From Lindgomyces ingoldianus (Eukaryota > Ascomycota > Dothideomycetes > Pleosporales > Lindgomycetaceae): a DNA stretch of 64,000 bases. The stretch is taken from positions 209,741-273,740 of the forward strand of contig NW_022985202.1 of assembly GCF_010093535.1 (NCBI RefSeq). The letters are read 5' to 3'. Below are positions 59,878 through 64,000 of this stretch, one piece after another. The translations under genes and the position numbers were made by a program. Every line of letters starts with the position of its first letter. Position 1 is the first letter of the stretch. Below the pieces are notes generated by a model that worked only from the letters and a program-made list of their open reading frames with translations, had not been told where the DNA came from and did not search any database.

Positions 59878-60993
59878 ATGACTGATTACGCACAGTATCA
59901 GCAACCTCACCACGGGCATGCCCCGGCACATATGCAGAACTACGGAGCGGCGCCGAACCCGGCGGCGGGGAATACATCCATAACCTCCCCCACGCAACAA
60001 CAGATGCATTCGTATCAACAACAGTCGCCAATACTTCCATCACAAGGCAACCCATACTCGCAACCTGGCGCGCCAAATCCTCAGCACTACCAACAGATCA
60101 ATTATGCCCAGCAGAGCCACATCCCTCCGGGCATGCATGGACAGTATGGCATGTCCCCAACACAAGCAGCGGCCATGGCAACTGCTGCAGCTGCTGGGCC
60201 GGCGGGTTATTACGACCAGAACGCACTCCAAAGCCAACTTGCACAGGACCCTCGGGCGTCTCCACGCCTATCCGGCAATCAAATTAAGACTGATGGCCGC
60301 GTTGCTCCAAGATCTCCAACGTCGGTATCGAATTCCATGAGTGCCGGCGGCCTCCCGTCTCAGGTTCAGATGACTCCGAACCAGCAGATGCAACGACGGA
60401 TGAGTACCCAGATCAGCAGCCCTGCTATGCAGCAGCCTCAACCCGTGATGAGCCATCCGGCTGCCCGGCCATCAGTTCCACCTCAAATGCCCCAGCAACC
60501 CCCGCCTGTTCAGCAGCATCAACAATCTCCCGAGCTTGTTGGCGGGGCACCGGCAGAGGAGGCGCCACTTTATGTCAACGCCAAACAGTTTCATCGAATT
60601 TTGAAGAGGCGACTGGCGAGACAGAAACTCGAGGATGCGCTGCGTCTCACATCCAAGGGGAGGAAACCTTACCTTCACGAATCAAGGCATAATCACGCGA
60701 TGAGGAGGCCACGTGGGCCTGGTGGACGATTCCTGACAGCAGATGAAGTTGCGGCAATGGAGGCCAATAAGGGCGGCCCGGGCGAAGAGGATGGGAATAA
60801 GGAAAATGCCAACACTCCCGCCAAAGCGACGCAAGCTCAGCCTAGCTCCGGGTCAAAGCGGAAGGCTGCCTCGGCCCAACTTAAAGGGACTCCCTCCAAC
60901 AAAAAAACTAAAACCGGGGCTCCAGTACAACGACCGAGCACTAGTGAGGATGACGATGAAGAGGACGATGACGATGCCGATGACGATGGTTGA
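59878..60993 (+). CDS. hapB: CCAAT-binding factor subunit B (HapB/Hap2/NF-YA), 371 residues
   Basis: Single exon. The first 225 residues are Gln/Pro/Ala/Met-rich, the low-complexity activation-type region. The conserved core follows: subunit-interaction helix (residues 231-255, [20 protein letters not shown]), linker, and DNA-binding part (262-287, [19 protein letters not shown], then GGRFLT), all matching NF-YA. A Lys-rich stretch ([15 protein letters not shown]) that may be a nuclear localisation signal precedes an Asp/Glu-rich C-terminus. It joins HapC (NF-YB) and HapE (NF-YC) to bind CCAAT in the nucleus, controlling respiratory, nitrogen, iron-linked and redox genes. The ATG at 59878 is the first in frame and follows a pyrimidine-rich leader. 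Confidence 0.96.
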   Translation: MTDYAQYQQPHHGHAPAHMQNYGAAPNPAAGNTSITSPTQQQMHSYQQQSPILPSQGNPYSQPGAPNPQHYQQINYAQQSHIPPGMHGQYGMSPTQAAAMATAAAAGPAGYYDQNALQSQLAQDPRASPRLSGNQIKTDGRVAPRSPTSVSNSMSAGGLPSQVQMTPNQQMQRRMSTQISSPAMQQPQPVMSHPAARPSVPPQMPQQPPPVQQHQQSPELVGGAPAEEAPLYVNAKQFHRILKRRLARQKLEDALRLTSKGRKPYLHESRHNHAMRRPRGPGGRFLTADEVAAMEANKGGPGEEDGNKENANTPAKATQAQPSSGSKRKAASAQLKGTPSNKKTKTGAPVQRPSTSEDDDEEDDDDADDDG

Positions 60994-62951
60994 AAGACTT
61001 GATTTCCATCTGGCATCTTGTTACACTTAACTTCTCAAATATCTCTCGACTTTTTGGACCTTTCATCTTAACCCCTTTATTTTTATTTTCATGAAATTAC
61101 GAAGCGAGTGCTTTTTTGGTTCCACCGTGTGTGTTCTGCATGTTACCCCTTCCCTGTCTGTCAGTCAGCATTCAATCACTTGAAACCAAATTGATACTAC
61201 ACCATGTTGTCTTTAGCGATGGGAACAGGACGGATGGGATATGGGTCATACACTGGGTCGGTCGGTCGGATGGACGGTTGTGTTCATGGTGGGCAAGGGT
61301 TGCTTTCACCAAGGATGGAGTTTTATATATGTCGTCGGTGGATGGATTTGTGGACGGATGAGCGAGGAGAGATTTGTGTTGTGGCGAGCATTCATTCCTC
61401 CTCAGCCATGTTCGTCTCCGGATTGTTTTCTACTGACCCTCTGTTTACTCGCTCTCTCTCTTCTTCCTACTTGCAAGCTTTTCTCACAAATACCCTCACA
61501 TTCGCTACCGTGCAATGGCTAGCATAAACACATTACGTTTCCCGCCCTCGCTCAACTGGCTAGGGGAAATAGCTGGTTGGGGTTGAGAGGGCAGGATATA
61601 TTAGAAATGGCTATCCTTCATCGGATGAAAAATGGAAATTCACAACTTGGAAACTTCTTTTTTGGCAATTAAGGATTCCTTTCGAACTGAGGATTCCGTT
61701 CACTGATCTTATACCCTCCGAAGATATCTTTCCTTGTTGTGTTGCTTAACCGGTTTCCTTGGTCTCTTCTTCTGCATAGCGGATGGTGGTAATGCTGGAG
61801 GGAAGTTCTTGTTAGATTTTTCCAGCTTTACAGAATCTAAAGTGAAATTAAGGCCTTATTATGATCTAATAAGGCTATAACTATGCTAATGTTTAAGAAG
61901 GTTGCGTAACTGAACATGACTAAGGACACTCTCGGTCTACTTATTTACCTATCCCAGACTGGCAACCTATGGTCGCTGAGATCCACGCCTGTACATGCTA
62001 AATAGTGGATTTCTTTCTATAAAACTTTAGAGATTATTGCGCAGCTGCACTGTAATCCGTATGTTACTATTTATAAATGCCGATGGATGGTAGAGCTGCT
62101 GCGTATTACGACGGTTAAAGTGTTCAAGCCTTGAGGGAACTGCGTTTCCTGACATTAGGCCATGTCGACGACTCGTGGATAGAGTGTTTGCAAACATCTT
62201 AGAGTACCTCTTAGCTGTGGACGTTAAGACCGATTTGCTGACTAGAATCCTAGTTCTAACAATTACTACGCGGTGAAAGTCTATTGGTGCGATTTTGTCT
62301 AGGTCCGTTATGAGGAGGTCTACTGCCAAGCGTGAAGTCATGATCTATCAAGTCCAAGTAATGGAAAAGGACAAAGAATTACGGTAAAGGGTTTCAGGTG
62401 GAGGAATAAAGTTATTCTTGGTGCTCCTTTGGAAGGTGTTGAAATGGTGTTAGCAGAAAGAGAGATAACTGGGTAGTTATTGGGGAATCTCTGGCAAAAC
62501 ACTAAGGTAAGAACGCGAAGTAAGATCGGAGTTCCGAAGCTTCCAAGACGGCTCCTTCAGAATAGTATGAAAGACTTTGGTATTAAGCTCGAGTTTCTCG
62601 TTCGAGATCACTGCAAGTGCCAATGTCCAGGCCGCGGGCCACACTTGAAAGAAGCTGTCATTGATATCCAATCTCTATGCCATAAATTCCAGCAGGCTTG
62701 AAAAGGGATCCGAGCCCACAGAGTAGAAACTGTACTTGCCAGAGTAGAGCGTCAGAGGAGTTATCAGAAATCCGCCACCGATGACATGGTGATTACGAAG
62801 GGCCGAGATCGCGCACCTCGGCAACTATTGGGAATCGGTGCGGATCCTCATAGGTTAGGCTAACCTTATGCAATGCAGAACTAATAGATAGGACGTTCTA
62901 CTCTTTGCGCTTTCTTCCCCACCGCTATGCTACACTTCCTTCAATTGCACG
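60994..62951. other. 3' flank of hapB and intergenic DNA
   Basis: T-rich 3' region to about 61100 (likely polyadenylation), then no recognisable gene. A 104-codon ATG frame at 62027-62341 (minus) has no domain. The last 80 bp are a pyrimidine-rich leader for the transporter. Confidence 0.55.
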
Positions 62952-64000
62952 ATGCCAAAGAGTCCGCCTGCGAGTGGGCCCGAGGAGGAGTTTGGAGATG
63001 TCCAGACCCTTCAGCCCCCCGGAGAAGGAGGTGAAGACAAGGGGAAGCTTGAGCGCCGAATTCGACTTAAAGTGGACTTAAGATTATGCAGCATTGCCGG
63101 TATCCTCTGTAGCCTGGATTTACTGGACTCTGGAGTCATCTCGAGCGCCTCTGTTACATCCATGCTGAGAGATCTCCATCTGGACCAGGGAAACAGATAT
63201 TCAGTCTCCATTTTCATTTTCACGATTGCATCGATTGCTTTTCAGCTTCCGTCAACAATAGCGGTTAGGGCCTTTGGGCCTCGGATCTGGTTTTCCTTCA
63301 TCACTTTCTGCTTTGGTCTAATCACATTATGCACGGCTTTTGTTCAGACCTGGAGACAAATGATCGGTTTGAGAATCCTCCTCGGTATCGCTATGTCGGG
63401 CGTCTACCCGGGATTGACGTACTTAATCAGCACGTGGTACACCCGAAAGGAACAACAACTACGCTTTGCGCTCATGCAGAGTGGCGAGGTCATTGTTCTC
63501 GCTACCGGCGGTATTGTCAACTTTGGCCTCAACCAACTCGAGGGCCACTCTGGAATCAAAGGCTGGCAATGGATGTTCATCGTTCAAGGCGCCATCGCTG
63601 CATTCATGGGCATCATCACGTATTGGTGGATGGTTGATTTCCCGGAGAATGCGCATCAGAGCTTCATGTTTCTTAATGAGGAAGAGAGTAAGGTTGCGGC
63701 GAGTAGAATTGAAAAAGACAGGGGAGATGTGATGGTGGATTCGTTTTCGTGGAAGAAGGTGCTCGTGCATGCAAAAGACCCCAAGGTTTACGGATTCTGC
63801 ACGATGTACTTTCTGCAGAATCTGGTGTCAACATCGCTGTCTTATTTCCTGCCGATTATCCTGCAAGGCGGTATGCGATTCGGCACAAACAAGGCCATCT
63901 TGTTGTCTGCGCCACCGTACTACTACGCCGTCATCCCGGCAATCCTATCATCACTTGTTGGGGACAAGTTCCAGCTACGAGGGCCTGTCATCACATTCAA
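62952..64000 (+). CDS. MFS transporter, anion:cation symporter (Dal5/allantoate permease-like), partial
   Basis: Open for 349 codons from the ATG at 62952 to the window edge, with no intron needed. After a hydrophilic start of about 40 residues (acidic, then KLERRIRLKVDLRLC) come membrane helices. The MFS-ACS segment GVYPGLTYLISTWYTRKEQQLRFA is present between helices 4 and 5, then GWQWMFIVQGAIAAFMGIITYWWMVDFPENA (helix 6 and the conserved FPE), a central loop (LNEEESKVAASRIEKDRGD) and helices 7-8. The usual L-D-R-x-N-x-x-N-A motif at the end of helix 1 is altered here to LDLLDSGVISSA. Family members import allantoate, nicotinate, pantothenate or similar anions at the plasma membrane. The substrate cannot be told, and the last four helices or so lie outside. 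Confidence 0.88.
   Translation, partial: MPKSPPASGPEEEFGDVQTLQPPGEGGEDKGKLERRIRLKVDLRLCSIAGILCSLDLLDSGVISSASVTSMLRDLHLDQGNRYSVSIFIFTIASIAFQLPSTIAVRAFGPRIWFSFITFCFGLITLCTAFVQTWRQMIGLRILLGIAMSGVYPGLTYLISTWYTRKEQQLRFALMQSGEVIVLATGGIVNFGLNQLEGHSGIKGWQWMFIVQGAIAAFMGIITYWWMVDFPENAHQSFMFLNEEESKVAASRIEKDRGDVMVDSFSWKKVLVHAKDPKVYGFCTMYFLQNLVSTSLSYFLPIILQGGMRFGTNKAILLSAPPYYYAVIPAILSSLVGDKFQLRGPVITF

Noticed and set aside
1..64000. CRISPR arrays, bacterial operons or Shine-Dalgarno sites
   Set aside because: None seen, and not expected: spliced genes and RIP show this is a fungal nuclear sequence.

Overview
This window is nuclear DNA of a filamentous ascomycete (Pezizomycotina). The signs are genes with short introns (mostly 45-80 bp, GT..AG, with CTAAC/CTGAC-like branch sites), a fungal NF-YA/HapB protein, the fungal-type 17.8 kDa accessory subunit of respiratory complex I, and an AT-rich island whose transposon copies carry C-to-T/G-to-A changes at CpA/TpG, the signature of repeat-induced point mutation (RIP). 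Leotiomycetes would fit, but that is only a guess from general gene character.

Positions 1-6425 are a RIP-degraded transposon island. It holds a minus-strand LTR-retrotransposon gag region with a mutated CCHC zinc knuckle, a minus-strand Fot1/pogo-like DDE transposase that runs into an 871-base gap of N, and no host gene. The boundary to normal base composition near 6425 is sharp. From about 6.7 to 12.1 kb lies a zone of small unrecognised ORFs, several encoding hydrophobic (membrane) proteins on the minus strand. It ends at a remarkable secreted cysteine-rich protein (12522-14012, minus, six exons) built from four repeats of C-x2-C-x6-C-x3-C, with introns at matching places in the repeats.

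From 17.4 to 28 kb the DNA is conventional and gene-dense at both ends: a single-pass membrane protein with a Cys-rich ectodomain; a NUFIP1-like snoRNP-assembly protein with a CCCH finger; RNA polymerase III subunit RPC8/Rpc25, divergent from NUFIP1 across a 255-bp shared promoter; a stretch with Tc1/mariner and possible STAND-NTPase relics (21.4-24 kb); and a delta-type phosphoinositide phospholipase C with seven exons. Positions 28-34.6 kb contain nothing I can recognise.

From 34.7 to 49 kb: a 57-residue zinc-ribbon-like protein behind a clear TATA box; an unrecognised Cys-containing ORF; a She3-like coiled-coil protein; a 97-residue Lys/Glu-rich protein; complex I subunit NUO17.8; a decayed locus; and two different carbonyl-activated C=C reductases in tandem (a zinc-less MDR alkenal reductase and an old yellow enzyme). 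Positions 49.2-53 kb hold decayed coding sequence of unknown identity. The CCAAT-binding factor subunit HapB/Hap2 (59878-60993) follows an upstream region rich in CCAAT pentamers, and an MFS transporter of the anion:cation symporter type runs off the right edge.

Functional links are modest. NUFIP1 and RPC8 both serve stable-RNA production, the MDR and OYE enzymes could act on the same kind of electrophile, and HapB-type factors commonly control respiratory genes such as complex I subunits. No CRISPR, rRNA or convincing tRNA was seen.
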